Of a stretch of DNA of 64,000 nucleotides, positions 44,590-56,180 are shown piece by piece; position 1 is the stretch's first letter; each line of letters starts with the position of its first letter. Made by a program: the position numbers and the translations under genes. Origin of the DNA: Tridacna crocea. Taxonomy: Eukaryota; Mollusca; Bivalvia; Cardiida; Cardiidae. The notes under the pieces are model-generated. The model had not been told where the DNA came from, did not search any database, and saw nothing but the letters and a program-made list of their open reading frames with translations. The stretch spans positions 36,114,172 to 36,178,171 of the forward strand of contig OX031063.1 of NCBI GenBank assembly GCA_943736015.1, in the 5' to 3' direction.

Positions 44590-44991
44590 GTTTTAGACTC
44601 GGGACTGTGTGAGAAGATTTAACTCAGTTGTTTTTGTAAGAGAGCTGAATATGTTAACACCCCTCGGAGCAATTATACCATGTTTTCCCGCGTTTATAAC
44701 CCAAGGTAAAACCTTTGGGGAGGAGCTAAAAGATGTCTTCGACATTCGGGTGAACTCGGTAAAGACATTTTGTAGTTGTACGGAATCGGCCATTTAGCGA
44801 CGAACGAATCCGTATGTCTCTTCGGAGCTGTGACGTCAGCGAAGCGGTGCAATACCGGCTGAGCGCTTTTACTCACTGGCTCAAAACCTCCTTGGCGAAG
44901 TGACAACCCAGTTGGAACTACAGTGATATTCAGACTGCGAGTTTGGCTCATCTACAGTGATTCACAGACTGCAAGTTTTGCATTCTTCTTC
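44590..44991 (+). promoter_or_regulatory. Promoter-like segment and candidate first exon
   Basis: Locally GC-richer than its surroundings, with many CpGs. A perfect cAMP-response element TGACGTCA lies at 44831-44838. At 44992 a strong donor GTGAGTACT follows CATTCTTCTTC. A short direct duplication (CTACAGTGATATTCAGACTG and CTACAGTGATTCACAGACTG) precedes it. Together this looks like the start of a plus-strand transcription unit running into the exon-like array at 48.5-57.4 kb. The start site is not known and the call is an inference. Small frames on both strands here (44609-44797 +, 44694-44951 -) have no recognisable domains. Confidence 0.45.
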
Positions 44992-45104
44992 GTGAGTACT
45001 GTCTGAATTTTTTTGTTATTAGATTTACATTGTTATCCAAACGGCACTCGATTCTATTCAGTCTAAACATTGTTCAAATTGCATTGTGCAACACGAGATA
45101 ACGT

Positions 45105-45135
45105 ACCGGGCCGAGTTCGATCCCGCACCTGCATC
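45105..45135 (+). repeat. Pol III B-box-like remnant
   Basis: CCGGGCCGAGTTCGATCCCG contains GAGTTCGATCC, close to the B-box consensus GGTTCGANTCC. Likely the tail of a tRNA-derived SINE; the A box is not clear. Confidence 0.35.
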
Positions 45136-45160
45136 CAACCATTAGCCCTCGATCTTAGTT

Positions 45161-45382
45161 CAATTCTTTACCAAACAATTCCTGGTGTTTACGACTCGGA
45201 CGCGGAAGCCTTCCGAAAACATTGTGGGAAAAGGAGAAAATGCTGCATTTTCCTCATTTTCTCACAATGCTTTCTTCTCTTCCAAAGTCAAGTTTCAAAT
45301 TTGAGTCGCTTTTATTCTGTCGTCTGCAAAATGCTTTCAATTTGGACAAATGTTAAACTTTTTCGTTTGGTAAATAATTAAC
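45161..45382 (+). mobile_element. A-subfamily hairpin MITE
   Basis: CTTTACCAAACAATTCCTGG, ACATTGTGGGAAAAGGAGAA, shortened second arm ATTTTCTCACAATG, GTCGTCTGCAAAATGC, end GTTTGGTAAATAATTAA. It shares its terminal TTAA with the following copy. Confidence 0.9.
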
Positions 45383-45602
45383 CCCTTTCCTAAACAATTC
45401 TTGTTTTTTACAATGCTGGGAAAGCAGGCTTTTAAACATATTGTAGGAAAAGGAGAAAATGCTTGTAACCACATTTTCTCCTTTCCTCACAATATTTTCT
45501 ACCATTTCTTAGACCAAAATCGTCATTTGAATTACATTTAGTATATCCAGCAAATACTTTTAATTTGGTCTGGTCCCAAATTGTCGTTTGGCAAATAGTT
45601 AA
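45378..45602 (+). mobile_element. A-subfamily hairpin MITE
   Basis: TTAACCCCTTTCCTAAACAA start, hairpin AGGAAAAGGAGAAAATGCTT / ACATTTTCTCCTTTCCTCAC, and GTCGTTTGGCAAATAGTTAA end. Head-to-tail with 45161-45382. Confidence 0.9.
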
Positions 45603-45654
45603 TACTGTTGCATCTATCTAACCTTGCATGAGCATGTGTGTCGACCACATAAGG

Positions 45655-45882
45655 TAAACCCTTTACCAAAATATCCCTGGTTTTTACGACTCTGAGATAG
45701 AAGCTTTGTGAAAACATTGTGGGAAAAGGAGAAAATGCTGGTAACCAGCATTTTCTCCTTTTCCCACGATGTTTTCTACTCTGTTGGAAACGGGTACCGA
45801 CATTTTGAATTGTTTACTTTATCATCCGCTAGTGCTTTCAATTTGGACTTGGTGAATTTTGTCAATTTTTAGAAAGGGTTAA
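45655..45882 (+). mobile_element. A-subfamily hairpin MITE, best-preserved hairpin
   Basis: The hairpin has 24-bp perfect arms (45719-45742 and 45744-45767; core GGAGAAAATGCTGGT / ACCAGCATTTTCTCC) around one base. Weaker pairing extends to AAAACAT/ATGTTTT. Ends are AAACCCTTTACCAAAATATC and AGAAAGGGTTAA. Family features: about 220 bp, TTAA at both tips (suggesting TTAA target use as in piggyBac-type elements), no coding capacity, and a conserved GTCTGCAAATGCTTTCAATT block 3' of the hairpin. Confidence 0.95.
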
Positions 45883-45897
45883 ATTAAGATGAGTGCC

Positions 45898-46120
45898 AAT
45901 GCCTCTAACACCAAATCTTTAGCTTTTACAAACCTAATATTGAAGACTTGAAAACATTGTTGAAAAGGGAGAAAATGCTGATAACCAGCATATTTCTCCT
46001 TTGACCACAATTTGTCCTCTTCCAAAAACTTGAACCAGTTTCTGAATCAGATTTGTGTTTTTTGTCTGCAAATGCTTTCACTATTGTCAAATCTATTTTA
46101 TTTTTCTTGTATTAGATTGA
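45898..46120 (+). mobile_element. Degenerate A-family MITE
   Basis: AAAACATTGTTGAAAAGGGA, GAAAATGCTGATAACCAGCA, TTTCTCCTTTGACCACAAT and TGTCTGCAAATGCTTTCACT. Both ends have decayed. Confidence 0.75.
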
Positions 46121-46434
46121 GTTTTTATATGGATGTAGAACTTGCCGCCTGGTAAAGATTTGATTTGGTATACTCGAGTTCTAAAGTTTGTGACAAAAAT
46201 TGAATTTGCTGATTGGTATTTGGTATTGTTGAATTGTATTGTTTACAAAAAAAAATGAGTATAATTGGGGAATTGTTGATTTTTAGTTTTATTCAACATT
46301 TCAGTTCATGATTTGTAATTGACATCTACTCATTTACAAACCTAATGGCTATAAATTACATGTATATAAATAAAGGGAAATGCTGCTTATACTTTGAAAA
46401 TTTCATATACAGTACCTTTAGTTGTTAACCTTTA

Positions 46435-46653
46435 TCATATGATCCTGACTTGATGACCACATGAAAGAAAAGTTTGTAAAACATAATGGGTGGGAGGAGA
46501 AAATGCTGGTTAACAGCACTTTCTCCTTTTCCCACAATGTTTTCTACCTTTCTCAAAATAATTTCAATTTAAGAGTCACTTTCATTTTGTCATCTGCAGA
46601 ATGATAGTTTTAATTTTTACTAGTTTCAACTTTTGTTGTATGTAAAGGGTTAA
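46435..46653 (+). mobile_element. A-subfamily hairpin MITE
   Basis: TTAACCTTTATCATATGATC start, hairpin GGAGGAGAAAATGCTGGTTA / ACAGCACTTTCTCCTTTTCC, and TGTAAAGGGTTAA end. Confidence 0.88.
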
Positions 46654-46919
46654 GGAACTAACCAGATGATGTAAATGTTTGTACATCGTAAAATACAAAA
46701 ATATTAACAATTGCAGATGAAAAAGGCATGGATTAAGCAAGGTTGATAGCTTTGCTTACTTTTGCAAATGGAGAATATCAATACTAGATTGCTGAAAAAA
46801 CATAGTCAGATTTTAGATGCAATGCAGAATTTCAGTCAGTGATGTAAGTGCATACATGTACATTGTATTTTCAGTGCTGTTCTTGTCAGAATCTCTAGCA
46901 GAAGAACTAACATTGTTAA

Positions 46920-46968
46920 CTCAAGATCAGACTGCATATTCTGTTCAGTCTGATCTAGATCTTCACTC
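46920..46968. repeat. Hairpin repeat, family F
   Basis: CAAGATCAGACTGCA and GTTCAGTCTGATCTAGATCTT. Confidence 0.6.
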
Positions 46969-47145
46969 TCAGCATTTAGGCTAATAAATCCTGGTTACTG
47001 AAAATTCTCCTTTTTTCTCTTTCCAGATACAGAGGAATTCATTTATACGATAAGTAGACTTTACACACTAAAAAATTGAAAAATGTGCTTTTTTTGTGAC
47101 TACATTTGGTTTTACTAGTGATGCAAAGAATAACGTATACAGAGG

Positions 47146-47371
47146 TTTACACAACCTTCAAAACAAAATTTTAGACCTGTCCGAGTTGAAAGCATTTGCA
47201 AATGACAGTTTCAATGTGGTCCATGTGAAATGTGATTTTTCTTAGGGTAGAAAACATTGTGGGAAGAGGAGAAAGTGCTGGTAACCAGCATTTTTCTCCT
47301 TTTCAAACATTGTTTTCAAAGCCTTCTCTCTCAGGCACGTTAAAAGTTGTCATTGTGTGGTAAAGGGTTAA
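47146..47371 (-). mobile_element. A-subfamily hairpin MITE
   Basis: Reverse orientation, GCATTTGCAAATGACAG block first, hairpin GGGAAGAGGAGAAAGTGCTG / CCAGCATTTTTCTCCTTTTC, CTCTCTCAGGCACGTTAAAA, and GGTAAAGGGTTAA end. It forms the left border of the large array. Confidence 0.9.
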
Positions 47372-48148
47372 CCAAGTTTAATATTTTTACATATGACCAT
47401 GGCTTGGATTGAAAAGAGTTTAATGTTTTTTATCAGTATTACTGTTGCATGAATTGAACCAAATATCATATTTTATATCAGCATAAAATCAGCTTGGATT
47501 GAAACAAGTAATATTCAGTTATATTATGTATCTTTAACCCTTTATCCAACAATCCTACACAGTGATAGTTACAGGAGTATGTCCATGGCATGGATTGAAC
47601 CAAGTTTTCCATACTGTTATGTTATATCATAAATACCCAATCATCTTAAGGTCTTTACCAAAGAGAATTGCAAAGTTATGACAACAAAGTGGTGGCAGTT
47701 ATGTGGATTATGTGTATTGCAAGATACCATGTCTATATGTTTGTCATTGCTTTAGATTGAGCCTTTCTTTGACACTCACCCTTATCTCTGTAGAGTTGTT
47801 ATCCACTGTGTAAGTGGTTCTTAACCATAAAGTGGCGTCAGGAAAGCAATGAATGGGATCTGTCCAAAGTTGACCAGGGAAAACTTAGTGACAGGTCTTT
47901 GAAGTTGGCTATCCATTGCACAGTCACAAACCTGGAGAGCCAAAGGTCAATAAATGTGTTGGTCAAGGAATGACCATCCAACAGTTCCTGTAGAGTGTCA
48001 GTTCAGAGGGTGTTCAATCTATTGTAATGACAAATATGTTTTATTCTTGATGCTCTGCATTTCATTTATGCAGTGAGCTTGCTTTATTTTGAGACCTGTA
48101 GGTTTGTTAAGATCAGGTGTTTTTATACCATGGAATCGATTGTTGCAA

Positions 48149-48175
48149 GTTTTTTTTTTTTTTTTTTTTTTTTCA
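48149..48175. repeat. Poly-T tract
   Basis: An uninterrupted T run of more than 20 in array unit 1, absent at the same place in unit 2 (around 49508), so it was gained or lost after the duplication. Confidence 0.9.
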
Positions 48176-48515
48176 GCTATCATATCTTTAACCCTTTTCC
48201 ATAGAATGCTTTGTCTCTATAGGCTTGAATAACTTTAAAGAGAAAATGATCATATGTTCCTGCTTTTCTCATTTCCTGACAATAGCTGACAAAAGCTGTG
48301 CCCTGCCAGTGTTTCGGTTATAGATATGTCTTGAGATTTGACCATATTATGTAGAGTGACTGGCTAAACTTTTATTACGGATCTGTCCAAAATCCAATAA
48401 TGTCATTGAAAAATGATGGCTATAGATGTGTCTAAATTTTCTTGTAGGGAACTACATGATGATCTCCAATGCTTTCCATAACTATGTTACTTCTCAAGTC
48501 TTCTTTTACTTGCAG

Positions 48516-48568
48516 AGTCTGCATGCATGGTGAAGGGAAGAGGTGAACAACCATTCGTATTCCATACA
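48516..48568 (+). other. Exon-like cassette, copy 1 of 16 (candidate non-coding exon)
   Basis: Acceptor TCTTCTTTTACTTGCAG, 53 nt, then ACA|GTAAAGTTT. The other copies begin at the positions listed for the array. Thirteen of 16 keep CAG at the acceptor; those at 50891, 55135 and 57431 have lost it. The cassette's third frame reads SACMVKGRGEAPFLFQT without a stop. However, 53 nt is not a multiple of three and some copies carry a 7-bp insertion, so serial inclusion would break any frame. It is more plausibly an RNA-level repeat than a peptide-coding one. Confidence 0.5.
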
Positions 48569-51500
48569 GTAAAGTTTGTATATCAAATAAGTACAAAAAC
48601 ATCATCTTATAAACAAGTGCATGGACTGAACTTAGTGTATTCAATTGTATCATGTATTTTTCATCCTAAATTGAATTTACATACAGTGACAAAAAATCGT
48701 ATGGTATAACCCCAGCATGGATTGAAGGAAGTTTAATACTTTAACTGCATATGACCATTGTTGGGGTTGAACCGAGTCTAATGTTTTTTATCAGTATGAC
48801 TGTAGCATGGATTGATCCAAACATTATATTTTACATCAGCATAAAATCAGCCTGGATCGAACCAAGTAATATTCAGTTATACCATGTGTCTTTAACCCTT
48901 TATACAACAATTATGTTTACACAGTGATAGTTACATGAGTGTGTCTATGGCATGGATTGAACCAAGTTTAATGTTGTTATATCATGAATACCTGATCATC
49001 TTAAGGTCTTTATCAAAGAGAATTGCAAAGCTACGACAACAAATTGAAGGCTGGTATGTGGATTATGTGTAGTGCAAGATACCATGTCTATATGTTTGTC
49101 ATTGCTTTAGATTGAGCCTTTCTTTGACACTCGCCCTTATCCCGGTAGAGTTAATATCCACTATGTAAGTGGTTCTTAAGCATAAAGTGGCGTCAGGAAG
49201 GCAATGAATGGGATCTGTCCAAAGTGGACCAGGGAAAACTTAGTGACAGGTCTTTGAAGTTGGCTATCCATTGCACAGTCACAAACCTGGAGAGCCAAAG
49301 GTCAATAAATGTGTTGGTCAAGGAATGACCATCCAACAGTTCCTGTAGAGTGTCAGTTCAGAGGGTGTTCAATCTATTGTAGTGACAAATATGTTTTATT
49401 CTTGATGCTCTGCATTTCATTTATGCAGTGAGCTTGCTTTATTTTGAGACCTGTAGGTTTGTTAAGATCAGGTGTTTTTATGCCATGGCATGGATTGATC
49501 GAAGTTCAGTAGTCAGCTATCTTTTCTTTAAGGCTTTACCATAAAATGCTTTGTCTTTACAAGCCTAAAAAACTTTAAAGAGAAAGGAGAAAATAATGAT
49601 TACATGCACCTGCTTTTCTCATTTCCTGATAACATTTGACACAAGATGTGGTCTGCTAATGTTTCTTTTATGGATATGTCTAGAATTTGATCATATTTTA
49701 AAGGATAACGGGCTAGAATTTTATTTTGGATCTAATCCATGTGAAAAAGAACTGATGGCTATGGCTGTGTCTAAAGTTTCCAGAAACGAAATGATGATTT
49801 CCAAATCTTGCTATAATTGTGATACTTCCCGAGTTTTTGTTTTGTTCTTACAGAGTCCGCATACATAGTGATGGGAAGAGGTGAAGCACCATTCTTATTC
49901 CAGACAGTAAAGTTTTGAATAAAATTTCCCAACAATACATCTTATAAACGATGGCATAGCCCGAATCAAGGAGATTCTTCAATTATATCATATCTTTTTT
50001 ATCCATATTCATATTTATATACAGTAGCAAAATGTATAAAGTAAAACCACAGCACAGATTGGGGCAAGTTAAATGTTCTACAACCATTTAACAACGGCTT
50101 GTATTAAACCAAGTTTAATGAGTTTCATAAGTATGACTGTTGCATGGATTAAAAAAATTATAACAATTTATATCGCCATAACGTCGGCCTGGATCGAACC
50201 AGGTAATATTCAGATCATATCATATCATGTGTCTTAAACCCTTTATCCTACAATCGTATTTACACAGTGGTAGTTACATCAGTATGATCATGGCCAGGAT
50301 TGAACCAAGTTTTATATACTATTAGTTATAGCTGTAATACTTCCCAAAATTCTTTGTTCTTACAGAGTCTGCATGCATGGTGAAGGGAAGAAGTGAAGCA
50401 CCATTCTTATTCCAGACAGTAAAGTTTTGGATCACATTTTCACAAAAAAAACATCTTTTAAACCGTAGCATAGCCTGAATCAAGTAGTGTATTAAATTAT
50501 ATCATATATCTTTTATCCATAATCACATGTACATACAGTAGCAAAATGTATAAAGTACTAACCACAGCATGGATTGAAGCAAGTTCAATATTCGACAACC
50601 AGTTAACATTGGCTTGGACTGAACAAAGTTTAATGAGTTTCATAAGCATTCATGACTGTTGCATGGATTATAGAAAATATAACAATTCCCTTCAGCATAA
50701 CTTCGGCCTGGATCGAACCAAGTAATATTCAGTTACATCATGTGTCTTAAACCCTTTATCCGACAATCATATTTAGACAGTGATAGTTACATCAGTATGA
50801 TCATGCTAGGATTGAATCAAGTTTTATATACTGTTATAACTGTGATACTTCCCAAATTTCATTTTTTGTTCTTTTTTTTTTTTGTTCTTAGTGTCTGCAT
50901 GCATGGTGAAGGGAAGAGAGAAGCACCGTTCTTATTCCAGACAGTAAAGTTTTAGATCAAATTTTCACAACAAAACATCTTATAAACTATGGCATAGTCT
51001 GAATCAAGTAGTGTCTTCAATTATATCATATACATTTTATCCATAATCATATTTACATACAGTAGCATAATGTATAAAGTAAAACTACAGCATGGATAAA
51101 GGCAAGTTTAATGTTCTACAACTATTTAACAATGGCTTGGATTGAATCAAGTTTAATGAGTTTCATAAGCATGACTGTTGCAATATAACAATTTAAATAG
51201 GCATAAAGTCGGCCTAGTTCGAACCAAGTAATATTTAGTGTATATCATGTGTCTTAAACCTTTTATCCGACAATGATATTTACACTATGGTAGTTACATC
51301 AGTATAATCATGGCCAGGATTAATTCGGGTTTTATATTCTGTTATAGCTGTGATACTTCCCAAATTTCTTTGCTGTTTGTTCTTACAGAGTCTGCATGCA
51401 TGGTGAAGGGAAGAGGTGAAGCACCATTCTTATTCCAGACAGTAAAGTTCTAGATCACATTTTCACAACAGTACATCTTATAAACCATGGCATAGCCTGA

Positions 51501-54183
51501 ATCAAGTACTGTTCAATTATATCATATATTTTTCATCCATAATCATATTTACATACAAAAGCAAAATGCATAAATTAAAACCACACCATGGATTGAAGCA
51601 AGTTTAATGTTCTACAACCATTTAAAAATGGCTTGGATTGAACCAAAATTAACAAGTTTCATACGTATGACTGTTGCATAGATTAAACAAAACGATTTAC
51701 TTCAGCATCACTTCGGCCTGGATCGAACCAAGTAATATTCAGTTATATCGTGTCTTAAACCCTTTATCCTACAATAGTAGTTACAGCAGGATGATCATGG
51801 CCAGGATTAAATCAAGTTTTACATAATGCTAAAACTGTGATACTTCCCAAATTTCTTTTGTCTTTTTGTTCTTACAGAGTCTGTATGCATGGTGAAGGGA
51901 AGAGGTGAAGCACCATTCAGATTTCTTATTCCAGACAGTAAAGTTTTAGATCAAATTTTCACTTCAATATATATAGTCTTCAATATATCATGTATCTTTA
52001 TCCATAATCATATTTACATACAGTAGTAAAAGCACAGGATGGTTTGAAGCAAGTTTAATGTTCTACAACCATTTAACAAGGGCTTGAATTGAACCAAGTT
52101 TAACGCGTTTCATAAATATGACTGTTGCATAGATTAAACAAAAATATAACGATTTATTCCAGCATAACCTCGACCTGGATTGAACCAAGTAATATTCAGT
52201 TATATCATGTCTTAAACCCTTTATCCAAAAATCGTATTTACACTTGTTGTTACATCAGGATGATTATTGCCAGGATTAAATCAAGTTTGATATAATGCTA
52301 TAAGTGTGATTCTTTTTTTTTTTTATCTTACAGAGTCTGTATGCATGGTGAAGGGAAGAGGTGAAGCACCTTTCTTATTCCAGACAGTAAAGTTTTACAT
52401 CAAGTTTTTACTAAAAAACATCTTGTAAATCGTGGCATAGCCTGAAGCAAGTAGTCTCTTAAATTATATCGTAATTTCTTTTATCCATAATCATATTTAC
52501 ATATAGTAGCAAAATGTATAAAGTAAAAGCACAGCATGGATTGAAGCAAGTTTAATGTTCTACAACCATTTAACAATAGCTTGGATTGAACCAAGTTTAA
52601 CGAGTTTCATACGTATGACTGTTGCATAGATTAAACAAAATATAACGATTTACTTCAGCATAACTTCGACCTGGATTGAACTAAGTAATATTCAGTTATA
52701 TCATGTCTAAAACCCTTTATTCAAAAATCGTATTTACACTTGTTCTTACATCAGGATGATTAGGGCCAGGATTAAATCAAGTTTTATATAATGCTGTAAA
52801 TGTGATACTTCCCCAATTCCTTTTTTTTTTGTTCTTACAGAGTCTGCATGCATGGTGAAGGGGAGAAGTGAAGCACCATTCAGATTTCTTACTCCAGACA
52901 GTAAAGTTTTGGATCAAATTTTCACAACAATACATCTTATAAGACCATTGCATAGCTTGAATCCAGTAGTGTCTTCAATTATGTCATACAATTTTTTATC
53001 CATAATCATATTTACATACAGTAGCAAAATGTAAAAGTAAAACCACAGCATGGATTGAAGCAAGTTTAATGTTCTACAACCATTTAACAATGGCTTGGAT
53101 TGAACTATTAGTTTAATGAGTTTAATAAGTATGAGTGTTGCATAGATTAAACAATTCATGTAACAATGTACATCAGCATAACGTCGGCCTGGATCGAACC
53201 AAGTAATATTCAGTTATATCATGTGCCTTAAACCCTTTATCCAACAATACTGTTTAAACAGTGGTAGTTTCATCAGTATAATCATGGCCAGGATATAACC
53301 AAGTTTAATGTACTGTTATAGCTGTAATATTTCCAAAAAATTGTTGTTCTTACAGAGTCTTCATGCATGGTGGATGGAAGAGGTGAAGCACTATTCTTAT
53401 TCCACACAGCAAAGTTTTAGATCAAATTTTCTCAAAAATACATCTTCAAAAACGTGGCATAGCCAGAAGCAAGTAGTCTCTTTAATTATATTGTATATTA
53501 TTTTATCCATAATCATATTTACATACAGTAGCAACGTGTATAAAGTGAAACCACAGTATGGATTGAAGCAAGTTTAATGTTCTATTACCATTTAACAATA
53601 GCTTGGATTGAACTATTAGTTTAATGAGTTTCACATTAAACAAATTATAACAATTTACATCAGCACAACGTCGGTCTGGATCGAACCAAGTAATATTCAG
53701 TTATATCATGTGTCTTAAACCCTTTATCAAACAATCGTATAATTTACACTGTGGTTGTTACATCAGTATGATCATGGCCAGGATTGAACCAAGTTTTATA
53801 TACTGTTATAACTTTGATACTTACCAAATTGCTTTGTTTTTTGTTCTTACAGAGTCGGCATGCATGGTGAAGGGAAGAGGTGAAGCACCATTCTTATTCC
53901 AGATAATAACTTTTAGATCAAATTTTCACAAAAATGACACTTGTACACCATGGCATAACCTGAATTAAGTAGTCTCTTTAATTATATCATATTTTTTTTT
54001 TATTTAATGTATAATCGTATTTACATACAGTAGCAAAATGTATAAAATAAAAGCACAGCATGGACTGAAGCAAGTTTAATGTTCTACAAACATTTAACAA
54101 TAGTTTGGATTGAAACATTAGTTTAATGAGTTTCATAAGTATTCATGAATGTTGCACATAAGTATTCATGACTATCGCATGGA

Positions 54184-54410
54184 TTAACCCATTACCACAC
54201 AATCACTACTTTTGACAACCTTGGAAAAAAACTTAAGAAAACATGTCGGGGAAAGGAGAAAATGCTGTTAACCAGCATTTTCTACTTTTCTCACCATGTT
54301 TTTTCTACACTTCATAAAACAAATTTCAAATTTTCATTCACTTTCATTAAGTCATCTGCAAATGCTTTCAATTTGGACCAGTCTTAAATTGTGTTGTTTG
54401 GTAATGTTAT
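54184..54410 (+). mobile_element. A-subfamily MITE inside the array, copy 1
   Basis: GGATTAACCCATTACCACAC start, hairpin GGGAAAGGAGAAAATGCTGT / ACCAGCATTTTCTACTTTTC, GTCATCTGCAAATGCTTTCA, TTGTTTGGTAATG end. It occupies the same site within the unit as the copy at 55958. Confidence 0.9.
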
Positions 54411-55957
54411 ACAAAATATAAGAATTTACAACAGCATAACGTCAGCCTGGATCGAACCAAGTAATATTCTCTTATATCATGTGTCTTAAACCCTTTATCC
54501 TACAATAGTATTTACACAGTGGTAGTTACATCAGTATGATCATGGCTAGGATTGAAACAAGTTTTATATACTGTTATAACTGTGATACTTTCCAAATTTC
54601 TTTGTTCTTACAGAGTCTTCATGCATGGTGGACGGAAGAGGTGAAGCACCATACTTATTCCAGACGTTAAAGTTTTAGATTAAATTTTCACAAAAATACG
54701 TCTTTTAAACCTCGGCATGGCGTGAATCAAGTAGTGTCTTCAAATATATCATATACTTTTTTAATCCATAAATCATATTTATATACAGTAGCAAAATGTA
54801 TAAAGTGAAACCACAGCATGGATTGAAGCAAGTGTAATGTTCTACAAACATTTAATAATGGCTTTGAATGAACCAAGCTTCATGACTTTCATACGTATGA
54901 ATGTTGCATGGTTTAAACAATATATAACAATGTACATCAGCATAACTTCGGCCCGGATCGAACCAAGTAATATTCAGTTATATCATGTGTCTTAAACCCT
55001 TAATCCGACAATCATATTTACACAGTCGTAGCTACATCAGGATGATCATGGCCAGGATTGAATCAGGTTTTCTGTACTGTTATAATATGATACTTCCCAA
55101 ATGTTTTGGTTTTTTGTTCTTACATAGTCTGCATGCATGATGAAGGGAAGACTTGAAGCACCATTCACATTTCCTACTTCAGATAGTAAAGTTTTGGATC
55201 ACATTTTACAACAATACATCTTATAAACCATGGTATAGCCTGAATCAAGTAATCTCTTCAATTATATCATACATTTTTATCCATAATCATATTTACATAC
55301 AGTAGCAAAATGTATAAAGTAAAACCACAGCATAGATTGAAGCAAGTTTAATGTTCTACAACCATTTAACAATGGCTTGGATTGAACCAAGTGTAATGTG
55401 TTTCATAAGTATGACTGTTGCATGGATAAACAAAATAAAGCAATCTACATCAGCATAAAGTCGGCCTGGATCGAACCAAGTAATATTCAGTTTTATCGTG
55501 TGTCTTAAACCCTTTATCCCACAATAGTATTTACAAAGTGGTTGTTACATCAGTATGATCATGGCCAGGATTGTACCAAGTTTTATATACTGTTATAGTT
55601 GTAATACTTCCAAAAATTCTTTGATCTTACAGAGTCTTCATGCATTGTGGAGGGAAGAGGTGAAGCACCATACTTATTCCAGATAGTAAAGTTTCAGATC
55701 AAATTTTCACAAAAGTAAATCTTATAAAATGTGGCATAGCATGAAACAAGTAGTGTCTTCAATTATATCATATATCTTTTATGCATAATCATATTTACAT
55801 ACAGTAGCAAAATGTATAAAGTAAAACCATAGCATGGACTGAAGCAAGTTTAATGTTCTACAAACATTTAACAATGGTTATGATTTAACCATTAGTTCAA
55901 TGCGTTTCATAAGTATGCATGACTGTTGCACATAAGTATTCATGACTGTTGCATAGA

Positions 55958-56180
55958 TTAATCAATTACCACACAATTCCTACTTTGACGACCCTGAGAA
56001 AAAAGCCTTCAGAAATCATAGCAGGAAAAGGAGGAGATGCTGGTAACCAGCATTTTCTACTTTTTCTGCCATGTTTTCTACCCTTCATAAAACAAACTTC
56101 AAATTTATATTCACTTTTGTCATCTGCAAATGCTTTCAATTTGGACCAGTATACAATTTCGTTCTTTGATAATGAGTTAA
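55958..56180 (+). mobile_element. A-subfamily MITE inside the array, copy 2
   Basis: AGATTAATCAATTACCACAC start, hairpin GGAAAAGGAGGAGATGCTGG / ACCAGCATTTTCTACTTTTT, GTCATCTGCAAATGCTTTCA, end TTTGATAATGAGTTAA. Preceded, like copy 1, by the direct repeat CATAAGTATTCATGA. Confidence 0.9.

Noticed and set aside
44609-44951. Small opposed frames in the promoter-like segment
   Set aside because: Short, no domains; open frames expected in locally GC-richer DNA.
48529-48600. Repeated short peptide MVKGRGEAPFLFQ-like in the array as a coding repeat or peptide precursor
   Set aside because: Cassette is 53 nt, some copies have a 7-bp insertion or other indels, and stops follow soon after; serial splicing would not keep frame.
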